DNA from: Acidobacteriota bacterium
GTDB lineage: Bacteria; Acidobacteriota; UBA6911; RPQK01; JAJDTT01
DNA: 64,000 nt
Direction: 5' to 3'
NCBI GenBank assembly: GCA_028874215.1
Contig: JAPPLF010000042.1
Span: forward strand, 144,146 to 208,145
Part shown: piece by piece, positions 17,715 to 25,608 of the stretch
Layout: each line of letters begins with the position of its first letter
Numbering within the stretch: position 1 is the stretch's first letter
Position numbers and translations under genes: made by a program
The notes under the pieces: model-generated
The model's input: the letters and a program-made list of their open reading frames with translations, nothing else
The model's database searches: none
What the model was told of the DNA's origin: nothing

Positions 17715-18854
17715 ATGAAGATCATCGACGTCCAGACCTTCGGCGTGAACCTGGGGGACGGCAACCACGTCTTCGTCAAGATCCTCACCGACGAGCATCT
17801 GCACGGGATCGGCGAGGCTTACCGCGTCGGTCCCGACCATGCGGTGGAGGAGGCGGTCCACTATTTCAAGGACTGGATCCTGGGGCTGGATCCGACTCGG
17901 ATCGAGTACATCTGGCGTCTCCTGTACAACGGATCCCGATTCCCCGGAGGCTCCATCCTGAATGCCGCCATCAGCGGCATCGAGATCGCCTGTTGGGACC
18001 TGAAGGGCAAGGCGCTGGGGGTTCCCGTCTATGAACTGATCGGTGGCCGCTGCCGGGATCGGGTCCGGGTTTACCTGGGCGTCAGCGGGAGCACCCCCCG
18101 CGAGGTGGCCGACTCGGCCAAGCGGGCCCAGGACCTGGGGTTCACGGCCGTCAAGATGGCTCCGCACCCGCCCAACGCCGAGAAGCTGCCCTGGGACCAG
18201 GTGCTCCGGGGGACGGCGGCGAGGCTGGCGGCGGTGCGCAAGGCCGTGGGCGACGACATGGACGTGGGCCTCGATCCCCACGCCCGCATCTTCGAGCCGG
18301 TCCGCGCCCTCCAGATGGCCCAGGCGGTCGAGCCCTACCACCCCATGTTCTTCGAGGAGCCGCTCCGGCCCGAGAATATCGAGGCCATGGGGAGGCTGCA
18401 CCGGAAGATCCCCGTTCCCATCGCCACCGGGGAGATGCTCTACACCAAGTACGAGTTCAGGGACGTGATCGCGGCCGAAGCCGCCGACATACTGCAGCCG
18501 GACCTGCTGTTGTGCGGCGGGCTCATGGAGTCCAAGAAGATCGCCGCCATGGCCGAGGCCGAATATCTGACCATCGCCCCGCACAGCCCGCTGGGTCCCG
18601 TCTCCACGGCCGTGTCGACCCACTTTGCCGCGTCCACGCCCAATTTCATCATTCTGGAGTACCGGGACGACAGCCAGGGTCCCATGCGCAACCTGATCCT
18701 GGAGCCCCTGAAACGAAATGGGGGCTACCTGGAGCTGCCTCAGGATCCGGGCCTGGGAATCGAACTCAACGAGAAGGCCTTCGCCGGCAACCCGCTCAAG
18801 AAATGGCATCGCCCCTTTGTCATTGAGCCCGACGGCAACATCGCCTACCAATGA
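17715..18854 (+). CDS. Enolase-superfamily sugar-acid dehydratase (mandelate racemase/galactonate dehydratase type)
   Basis: A 379-aa cytoplasmic enzyme. The capping domain is residues 1-125 and the barrel about 125-350. Metal ligands are Asp in VGLDPHARI, Glu in MFFEEPLRPEN and Glu in PIATGEMLYTKYEF. Catalytic histidines are the DxH His in LDPHAR and His in IAPHSPLGPVS. This DxH plus APHSPLGP pattern is typical of the D-galactonate/D-mannonate dehydratase group, which removes water from aldonic acids to give 2-keto-3-deoxy sugar acids. The precise substrate is not determined. A GAGG ribosome site precedes ATG 17715. The stop overlaps an in-frame ATG (ATGA) of the following sialidase-like gene, so the two are probably one transcript. 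Confidence 0.9.
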   Translation: MKIIDVQTFGVNLGDGNHVFVKILTDEHLHGIGEAYRVGPDHAVEEAVHYFKDWILGLDPTRIEYIWRLLYNGSRFPGGSILNAAISGIEIACWDLKGKALGVPVYELIGGRCRDRVRVYLGVSGSTPREVADSAKRAQDLGFTAVKMAPHPPNAEKLPWDQVLRGTAARLAAVRKAVGDDMDVGLDPHARIFEPVRALQMAQAVEPYHPMFFEEPLRPENIEAMGRLHRKIPVPIATGEMLYTKYEFRDVIAAEAADILQPDLLLCGGLMESKKIAAMAEAEYLTIAPHSPLGPVSTAVSTHFAASTPNFIILEYRDDSQGPMRNLILEPLKRNGGYLELPQDPGLGIELNEKAFAGNPLKKWHRPFVIEPDGNIAYQ

Positions 18855-18940
18855 TCGAGAGTCCGGGTCCCAATTCCCATTCCGTTCGCCCCTGTCTCCG
18901 GCTGAGGCCGGAGGACATTGAACCGAGAGCGAGGTCCATC

Positions 18941-19981
18941 GTGAGCCGAATCCTCCTGATCTGCATCCTGGTCATTGGTATGTCCACCCTTCTGCCGGCC
19001 GGACCTCTGGAGCGGTACGTGGCGGTGGACGACGTCTGCGCCTGGCCCAACCTGACGCTGCTCAAGAACGGGACGCTGACCGCCACCATCTTCAACCAGC
19101 CCCATCACGGCCTGGGAGAAGGTGACGTGGAATCGTGGGTCAGCACCGACGGCGGCCGCAAGTGGGAGCTCGGGGGCGTCGTGGCCCCCCACGAGGACGG
19201 GTCGAACCGCATGAACGTGGCTGCCGGCGCGGCCCATGACGGGTCGGTGGTGGTGTTGGCCTCCGGCTGGGGAGGAGCAGGCTTCCGGGAGCGGATACTC
19301 CCGTCCCTGGTGTGCCGCTCCAGCGACGGCGGCAGGACCTGGGAGCAGAGTCCCGGCGTGACCCTTCCTGACGGCGTCCAAAACCTCATCCCCTTTGGAG
19401 ACATCGTTCAGGCTCCGGGGAACGTCCTGGTGGCTCCCGGCTACTCCTGGAAACTGCCCAATATCCCGAGCGGTTCGACGGCCTACGTGCTCTTCAGCCT
19501 CGACGACGGGCGGACCTGGACGGAGAATGCCGTCATCGCCGAGGACGACTTCAACGAAACGGCCCTGATCCGCCTCAAGAGCGGCCGCTGGCTGGCGGCC
19601 ATCCGGACTCGTGGAGACGGCCACCTGGAACTGTTCAGCTCGGAAGACGAGGCCAGGAGCTGGACCCCCGGAGGAACGCTGACGCCGCCGCGCCACCACC
19701 CCGCGCACCTGGTTCAACTCTACGACGGGCGGGTGATCCTGACTTACGGGATCCGGGAGGCCAGCCGCAAGGGAGTCGGCTACCGCGTCAGTTCCGATGA
19801 CGGCAGGACCTGGGGTCCCCCCGACCAACTGGTCCATCTGGAGGGAACCGGCGACGGCGGTTATCCCGCTACGGTGCAGTTGGCGGACGAGATGTTGGTG
19901 ACGGCCTACTACAGTGACGGAATCGGTGAGCACCGGCGCTACCACATGGGGGTCGTCCGCTGGCTTCCGCCCGGGAAGTAG
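18941..19981 (+). CDS. Exported sialidase-like (BNR/Asp-box) protein
   Basis: A 346-aa protein with five Asp-box motifs: STDGGRKWEL, SSDGGRTWEQ, SLDDGRTWTE, SEDEARSWTP and SSDDGRTWGP. These mark a six-bladed sialidase-type propeller. The start is taken as GTG 18941 because it has a GAGG ribosome site and begins directly with a signal peptide (SRILLICILVIGMSTLLPAG). An alternative ATG at 18851 overlaps the preceding stop (ATGA) and would add 30 residues before the signal. Such proteins in this lineage are mostly untested; many lack sialidase activity. Being next to the sugar-acid dehydratase, it may act on the same carbohydrate. Confidence 0.85.
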   Translation: MSRILLICILVIGMSTLLPAGPLERYVAVDDVCAWPNLTLLKNGTLTATIFNQPHHGLGEGDVESWVSTDGGRKWELGGVVAPHEDGSNRMNVAAGAAHDGSVVVLASGWGGAGFRERILPSLVCRSSDGGRTWEQSPGVTLPDGVQNLIPFGDIVQAPGNVLVAPGYSWKLPNIPSGSTAYVLFSLDDGRTWTENAVIAEDDFNETALIRLKSGRWLAAIRTRGDGHLELFSSEDEARSWTPGGTLTPPRHHPAHLVQLYDGRVILTYGIREASRKGVGYRVSSDDGRTWGPPDQLVHLEGTGDGGYPATVQLADEMLVTAYYSDGIGEHRRYHMGVVRWLPPGK

Positions 19982-20038
19982 CGCTGACGGTCCCGGATTC
20001 CAGCCCGTTCGAGCCGCTGTGTCCGCCCGGAGGGATTC

Positions 20039-21094
20039 GTGAAGTCCATCCCCAGTGTCAAGCTGAAGAGCGGTGAGACCCTATCGGTCGAGTACTTCGA
20101 GCCGGGACCCCAGGTTCCCGCCTCCCTGGCCGAGGAGATCACCCGGTTCGCGATCCAGGTGGAGACCCTGGACTCGTGGGCCTCGGTGGCCGAGTCCGAG
20201 TACCTGAAGCGGTGCCTCCAGGGGCGATTCGCCGCAACCGGATTGGACCCCCTCTTCCTGGGGCGCCTCGACGGGAGGATCGCCGGGGACGTGGGATGCC
20301 AGGTCTCCCGCGACAGCCCCGAGGTGGGGAGCCTCGGCTGGGTCTTCACCGATCCGGCCCAGCGGGGGAAGGGAATCAGCTCGCACCTGACCCGACTGGC
20401 GGTCCAGTGGTTCCAGGACCGGGGCGGAGTCTGCATGCTGCTGGGCACCGGGAATCCCATCGCCCATCACGTCTACGAAAAATACGGGTTTCGAGATTAC
20501 AGCGGACACGTGATGCGGCGCCTCAGTCCCGGCGCCGAGGAGAAGGGATTCGAACGGAGGCTGTTTGCCCGCACCGGGCCGGCCGCCGTCCGGCCCGCCG
20601 TCTGGTCAGACGTCTCGAGAGTCGCGGCCCTGTACGCCGCCCCTCATCCCTGGCTCGTCCAGGACTACCAGGAAGGCCTCATCACTCATCCCTCCCTCAA
20701 GAAGCTCCGGTATTTCTCCATCTTTCCCGCGCTCATGCTCCGGGCGGAGCGGCCCGGGGGATCGGTGCAGGTGCTGGAGACGAGCCGCAAGCGCATCGTG
20801 GGGCTGGCCGCGCTCCTTCCCGAACCTGCTCCCTTCCAGCAGCACGTGGGGCGTCTCGATTTCCTGATCCGGCCCGAGTTTCTGGATCAGGGACAGGAGT
20901 TGCTGGCGGCTGTTGTGAACCAGGCCGGACAAGGAGGCATCCGGATAGTGGAGGCTCGCTTTGCCTCCTGCGACGAGGCCAAGGTGAAGTTGGCCCGTGA
21001 ATCGGGCTTCCGGAGGACCGCCCGGTTCCCGGACCGGTTCCGCATCGGCGCCGAGAGTGCCGATTTGGATCTTTACGTCTCGACGGACGTTTGA
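20039..21094 (+). CDS. GNAT-family N-acetyltransferase, probable tandem domain
   Basis: A 351-aa cytoplasmic protein starting at GTG 20039 with a GGAGGG ribosome site. The first GNAT domain is at about residues 60-165, with the acetyl-CoA loop in FTDPAQRGKGISSHLTRLAV and the C-terminal motif NPIAHHVYEKYGFRDYSGHV. The second half (about 190-345) has a similar order of elements (IVGLAALLPEPAPF, LDFLIRPEFLDQGQELLAAV, ARESGFRRTARFPDRF) but no clear pyrophosphate loop, so it is probably a degenerate second GNAT domain. The substrate is unknown. It follows the sialidase-like gene by 57 bp and precedes the M16 peptidase by 25 bp. Confidence 0.85.
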   Translation: MKSIPSVKLKSGETLSVEYFEPGPQVPASLAEEITRFAIQVETLDSWASVAESEYLKRCLQGRFAATGLDPLFLGRLDGRIAGDVGCQVSRDSPEVGSLGWVFTDPAQRGKGISSHLTRLAVQWFQDRGGVCMLLGTGNPIAHHVYEKYGFRDYSGHVMRRLSPGAEEKGFERRLFARTGPAAVRPAVWSDVSRVAALYAAPHPWLVQDYQEGLITHPSLKKLRYFSIFPALMLRAERPGGSVQVLETSRKRIVGLAALLPEPAPFQQHVGRLDFLIRPEFLDQGQELLAAVVNQAGQGGIRIVEARFASCDEAKVKLARESGFRRTARFPDRFRIGAESADLDLYVSTDV

Positions 21095-21119
21095 AGGGTT
21101 GCCAGGGAGGAGGATTTCC

Positions 21120-23963
21120 ATGATCTGCAGGTCGCGGCGCATCGTCTGGATTCTGGCGTTCTGGCTGCTTGCGGGTGGCCTGGGGTCCGCCGCCGTTCCG
21201 GCCGTGGAATCGCATCAATCACCCGCCTCCGACGCGTTGCCCTTGGACCCGGCCGTCACCAAGGGGCGCCTGGACAACGGGCTCAGCTACTTCGTCCGGG
21301 TCCACCGGCAGCCGGAGAAGCGGATGGCGCTCTGGCTGGCGGTCAATGCCGGGTCCATGCAGGAGGACGACGATCAGCAGGGTCTGGCCCACTTCCTGGA
21401 GCACATGGCCTTCAACGGGACGCGCCGGTTCCGGAAGCAGGAGATCGTGGACTACCTGGAGACCATCGGGATGCGTTTCGGTCCCGACGTCAACGCCTAC
21501 ACCTCGTTTGACGAGACGGTCTACATGCTGGAGGTCCCCACGGACAATCCCGAGTACATGGAGAAGGCCTTTCTGATCCTCCATGAGTGGGCGCAGGGGA
21601 TTGTCCTGGATCCGGACGAGGTGGAGAAGGAACGGGGTGTGGTCCTGGAGGAGAGGCGCGCCAGTCTGGGCGCCCAGTCGCGGATCCGCGACCAGCAGTT
21701 TCCGGTCATCTTCAAGGGGTCGCGTTACGCGCAACGCCTCCCCATCGGCACCGAGGAGGTCCTGAAGGCGGCCCGGCCCGAGGACCTGAAGCGCTTTTAT
21801 CGAGACTGGTACCGGCCCGACCTGATGGCGGTCATCGCGGTGGGTGACTTTGACGGAAAACAGGTGGAGAAAGCGATCCGGGAGCGGTTCGGCGACCTGA
21901 CAGGTCCCAAAAATCCGCGTCCCCGGGTCATTCATCCGGTTCCGCCCCATGAGGAGACCCTGGTCAGCATCGTCACCGATCCGGAGGTTCCCGGCACCTC
22001 CGTCTCGCTGCTCAAGAAGCTTCCCTCCCTGCCCCAGAACAGCCGGGCCGCCTACCGGCAGATGGTGATCGAGCGGCTGTTTCACGCCATGCTCAATGCG
22101 CGCTTGGAGGAAAAACGGCGCACGGCCACCGCTCCCTTTCGTTTTTCCATGTCTCAGACCGTTCGTTCCATGGTTCGGTCCGCCGACATCCTGGTGCAGG
22201 CCGCCATGGCCAAGCAGGACCAGATTGCCCAGAGCATGGAGACTCTCTTGACCGAGGTGGACCGGGCCACCGTCCATGGTTTTCAGCCCTCGGAGCTGGA
22301 GCGGGCCAAGAAGGAGATGTTGCGCGGTTACGAGACGGCTGCCCGGGAGAAGGACAAGGTCCGGTCGCGGCGCTACACCTCTGAGATCCTGCGGCATTTC
22401 CTGGTGGGTGAGGGAATGCCTGGGATCGATTATGAACTGGAGCTGCTGAAGGAGCTGCTTCCCGGCATCGCCGCCGACGATCTGAACGCCGTCGCCCGGG
22501 AGTGGGGACGTCCCGGAAGCCGGGTCGTCACCGTCACCGCGCTGGAAGGGACCCAGGTTCCCGACGAGGAGGCGCTACTGGCCCTGATGGACCGCGGCGG
22601 CCGGAAGGTCGAGGCCTATCAGGATCAGGCCAAGGCCGGACCTCTGGTGCCGGAACCACCCGCGGCCGGCAGCATTGCCGGAGAATCCCGGATCCCGGAA
22701 CTGGGGGTCACCGTCTGGAAGCTCTCCAACGGGGTTCGGGTGGTCCTGAAGCCCACCGACTTCAAGAACGACGAGATCCTGCTCTCCGGCTTCAGCCCGG
22801 GAGGCCATTCCCTGGCTTCGGACCAGGACTACCCGTCGGCCCTGTACGCCGACTCGGTGGTCGGGACGAGCGGAGCGGGAGGGTTCAGCGCCGTTGAGCT
22901 GGAGAAGACCCTGGCCGGCAAGGTGGTCCGGGTCTCCACCTCGATCTTCGAGCTGGAGGAAACGGTGCGCGGACGGGCGTCTCCCCAGGATATGGAGACC
23001 ATGCTGCAGTTGATCTACCTTCGCATGACCGCTCCCCGCCTCGACCCGGATGCCATCGCCGCGTGGAAAGCCAATGCCCTGGAATCGGTGCGCAACCGCC
23101 TGGTCATGCCCCAGGCCGTCTTCGGCGACCGGCTCCAGGAAGTGTTGAGCCAAAACCATCTCCGGCGCCGGCCGCCCACCGAGGAGAGCCTGGGCCGGAT
23201 GGATCCGCAGAAGGCGCTTGAGATCTACCGGGAGCGGTTTCAGGACGCCGGCGACTTCACCTTCGTCCTGGTGGGGAACCTGGATCTGGAAGCTCTCCGG
23301 GGACCGCTGCTCACCTATCTGGGCGGGTTGCCCACCAGCCGGCGCGAGGAGGTCTGGAGGGACGTTGGCGTCCAGTCCCCGAAGAAATCGGTCCGTTTCA
23401 AAGTGAACAAGGGACTCGAGCCCAAGAGCCGGGTTCATCTGCAGTATTTGGGCGAAGCCTCCTGGAGCCGCCAGAGCCGGCATGACCTCACGTCCCTGGC
23501 CCGGGTCTTGAGCATCCGCCTGCGGGAAGTGCTCCGGGAGGACATGGGAGGGACCTACGGCGTCCGGGTGCGGAGCCGGATGCGCCGCCGGCCCACCGAG
23601 TCCTACACCTTCACCATCTCCTTCGGCTGCGCCCCCGAGAACGTGGATCCGCTCGTGAAGGCCGCCCTCGACGAGATCGAGAAGCTCCGCGAGCACGGAG
23701 TGGACGACGAGATCCTGGTCAAGGTCCGGGAAGGCCAGGCGCGTTCCCGGGAAGTGGCTCTGAAACGCAACGGGTTCTGGTTGAACGGGCTGGCCGGCCA
23801 TTACCGTTACGGCACCGACCCCCGCCTCATCCTGGACTACCGGCCGCTGGTCGAAAGCGTCACCTCCGACCGCATGCGGGACACGCTGCGGCAATACCTG
23901 AACCCGGAGCGCTACGTGATGGGTGTGTTGAATCCCGAGAAGACCGCTCCGCCTGCGGAGTAG
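21120..23963 (+). CDS. M16 family zinc peptidase (PqqL-like)
   Basis: A 947-aa exported peptidase with two M16 halves. The signal peptide is RIVWILAFWLLAGGLGSAAV. The zinc site is the inverted motif HFLEHMAFNG (HxxEH), with the third ligand Glu in EVEKERGVVLEERR about 75 residues later. The second, inactive half starts near VTVWKLSNGVRVVLKP (about residue 530) and contains the usual RLREVLREDMGGTYGVRV. Length and arrangement match periplasmic PqqL/YmxG-like proteases that degrade peptides. The start at ATG 21120 has a GGGAGGAGG site and is preferred over the in-frame 20997, which lies inside the GNAT gene. Confidence 0.93.
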   Translation: MICRSRRIVWILAFWLLAGGLGSAAVPAVESHQSPASDALPLDPAVTKGRLDNGLSYFVRVHRQPEKRMALWLAVNAGSMQEDDDQQGLAHFLEHMAFNGTRRFRKQEIVDYLETIGMRFGPDVNAYTSFDETVYMLEVPTDNPEYMEKAFLILHEWAQGIVLDPDEVEKERGVVLEERRASLGAQSRIRDQQFPVIFKGSRYAQRLPIGTEEVLKAARPEDLKRFYRDWYRPDLMAVIAVGDFDGKQVEKAIRERFGDLTGPKNPRPRVIHPVPPHEETLVSIVTDPEVPGTSVSLLKKLPSLPQNSRAAYRQMVIERLFHAMLNARLEEKRRTATAPFRFSMSQTVRSMVRSADILVQAAMAKQDQIAQSMETLLTEVDRATVHGFQPSELERAKKEMLRGYETAAREKDKVRSRRYTSEILRHFLVGEGMPGIDYELELLKELLPGIAADDLNAVAREWGRPGSRVVTVTALEGTQVPDEEALLALMDRGGRKVEAYQDQAKAGPLVPEPPAAGSIAGESRIPELGVTVWKLSNGVRVVLKPTDFKNDEILLSGFSPGGHSLASDQDYPSALYADSVVGTSGAGGFSAVELEKTLAGKVVRVSTSIFELEETVRGRASPQDMETMLQLIYLRMTAPRLDPDAIAAWKANALESVRNRLVMPQAVFGDRLQEVLSQNHLRRRPPTEESLGRMDPQKALEIYRERFQDAGDFTFVLVGNLDLEALRGPLLTYLGGLPTSRREEVWRDVGVQSPKKSVRFKVNKGLEPKSRVHLQYLGEASWSRQSRHDLTSLARVLSIRLREVLREDMGGTYGVRVRSRMRRRPTESYTFTISFGCAPENVDPLVKAALDEIEKLREHGVDDEILVKVREGQARSREVALKRNGFWLNGLAGHYRYGTDPRLILDYRPLVESVTSDRMRDTLRQYLNPERYVMGVLNPEKTAPPAE

Positions 23964-23967
23964 CACG

Positions 23968-24092
23968 GAGCGGCGGTTTTCCTACCGCCGCTCAGGGAGG
24001 TTAGGGGGACGGAGTCCCCCTGTACACTTTCGGACAAGAAGAGCAGGCGACAGGAAAGTCGCCTGTCCCAGTGGGCGGTAAGAAAACCGCCC
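23968..24092. repeat. Cluster of four short palindromes (REP-like)
   Basis: Between the M16 peptidase and the cytochrome gene lie four hairpins. 23968-23993 has arms GAGCGGCGGT/ACCGCCGCTC around TTTCCT. 24004-24020 has arms GGGGGAC/GTCCCCC. 24044-24065 has arms CAGGCGAC/GTCGCCTG around AGGAAA. 24073-24092 has arms GGGCGGT/ACCGCCC around AAGAAA. The first, third and fourth belong to a family found also at 37038-37308, 44201-44272 and 62189-62269. They may stop transcription or stabilise the mRNA end of the upstream gene. Confidence 0.75.
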
Positions 24093-24123
24093 CTCCTTTC
24101 CTCTCTCCGGCCCCCGGCCATTC

Positions 24124-24153
24124 TTGACCCTCGCGCAATCCGCATCCTATGAT
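24124..24153 (+). promoter_or_regulatory. Sigma-70-type promoter for the cytochrome/WD40 gene
   Basis: TTGACC at 24124-24129, an 18-bp spacer, then TATGAT at 24148-24153. The expected start of transcription is about 9 nt before ATG 24169, so the mRNA leader would be very short. The match to consensus is good; not tested. Confidence 0.55.
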
Positions 24154-24168
24154 GGCGGAACGCGGGAA

Positions 24169-25548
24169 ATGACTCTATTGATTGCCTTTCTGAGCATTGT
24201 CGTCCTCTCGGTGTCCGGCCTTTTCGGAGGGGGCGGGGCGGAAACGAAAGCGGCCGAGGCGGTGAGCTACTCTCAGGACATCCAGCCCGTCCTGCAGCGC
24301 AGTTGCCAGGGCTGCCACCAGCCTTCCAGCCGTCAGGGTGGACTGGATGTCACCAATTTCGAGAGTCTTCGGACCGGGGGCCAGCATGGAGCCTCCTTCG
24401 TCGCGGGCGCCCCGGACAGGAGCCTTCTCCTGGCGCATCTCACCGGGGACAGGGAGCCTCGAATGCCGCTGGGTCAGCCGCCGCTGGAGGCTTCCGATAT
24501 CGAGCTGTTCCGTAAATGGATCGGGTCGGGGGCCCGGGACGACTCCTCGGAAATGGCGACCCGGCTGGCCGGCGGGAAGCCGCCCGTTTACCGGCAGCCG
24601 CCTGTCATCACCGCCTTGGCCTACTCTCCGGATGGAAGCACTCTGGCGGTGTCCGGCTACCGGGAAGTTCTGCTGCACCGGGATTCGGACTCGGTACCCG
24701 ACGCCAGGCTGGTGGGGACCGCGGACCGGATCCAGTCCCTGGGCTTCACGGCCAACGGCAAGACCCTCATGGCGGCAGGGGGCAGGCCGGCCAGCTTCGG
24801 AGAGGTGCAGTTCTGGGACATGGACTCGGGACGCCTTCTCAGGGCGGTCCGGAGTTGCCACGACACCCTCTTCGGGGCGTCGCTTTCTCCGGACGGGACC
24901 CGGGTGGCCTTCGGTTGCGCCGATCACACCGTCCGGATTGTGTCAGTGGCCACGGGCAAAGAACTGCTGAAAATGAGTCATCACGAGAACTGGGTCCTGG
25001 GAACCGTTTTCGGGGTGGACGGTAGACGGATCATATCGGTGGGGCGAGACCGGGCGGCCAAGCTGGTGGACGCCACCAGCGGGGCCTTCATCGAGAACGT
25101 CAATCTGCTGAAGGGAGAGTTGACGGCCATCGCCCGGCATCCCAGCCGCGAGACCGTCGCCATCGGCGGGGAGGACCGGACGCCGTTTCTCTACCGGGTG
25201 GACAAGGCTGCCAAAATGCAGATCGCAGACACCACGAACCTGCTCCATGAGTTGGAGAAGCATGACGGCGAGATTTTCGATCTGGCCTTCAGCCCGGACG
25301 GCAAAACGCTGGCCGTATCAGGCGCCTCGAGCCGGGTCTCCCTGTACGACGTGGAGAGGGGAGCCGCGACGGTAGCTTGCGACGCCGGCCAACAAGGCGT
25401 CTACGCCGTAGCCTTCCATCCGGAAGGCGCCAAGCTGGCTATGGGTGGCTTTGACGGCAACGTGAGAATCTGCGAGTTGGACTCGGGACGGATCGTATCC
25501 GAATTCATCCCGGTGCCGATCCAGGGGACGCTGGTCTCGTCCAGGTAA
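24169..25548 (+). CDS. Exported c-type cytochrome with WD40 propeller
   Basis: A 459-aa protein. Signal peptide at residues 1-30 (TLLIAFLSIVVLSVSGLFGG), then a planctomycete-type cytochrome c domain (PSCyt1-like) at about 35-130. This has heme motif CQGCH in QRSCQGCHQPSSRQGGLD and MPLGQPPLEASDIELFRKWI. From about 145 to the end are WD40-like blades (ALAYSPDGSTLAVSG, GASLSPDGTRVAFG, DLAFSPDGKTLAVSG). The start ATG 24169 is chosen because the promoter lies just upstream and the signal peptide follows directly. It is the first gene of a same-strand group (24169-32184) typical of planctomycetes and acidobacteria. Its biochemical role is unknown. Confidence 0.88.
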   Translation: MTLLIAFLSIVVLSVSGLFGGGGAETKAAEAVSYSQDIQPVLQRSCQGCHQPSSRQGGLDVTNFESLRTGGQHGASFVAGAPDRSLLLAHLTGDREPRMPLGQPPLEASDIELFRKWIGSGARDDSSEMATRLAGGKPPVYRQPPVITALAYSPDGSTLAVSGYREVLLHRDSDSVPDARLVGTADRIQSLGFTANGKTLMAAGGRPASFGEVQFWDMDSGRLLRAVRSCHDTLFGASLSPDGTRVAFGCADHTVRIVSVATGKELLKMSHHENWVLGTVFGVDGRRIISVGRDRAAKLVDATSGAFIENVNLLKGELTAIARHPSRETVAIGGEDRTPFLYRVDKAAKMQIADTTNLLHELEKHDGEIFDLAFSPDGKTLAVSGASSRVSLYDVERGAATVACDAGQQGVYAVAFHPEGAKLAMGGFDGNVRICELDSGRIVSEFIPVPIQGTLVSSR

Positions 25549-25608
25549 CCCAGGAATCTGACACTGGACGGGTGTAGACTGAGCGTAAACCGACGGTCCG
25601 CCAATTCC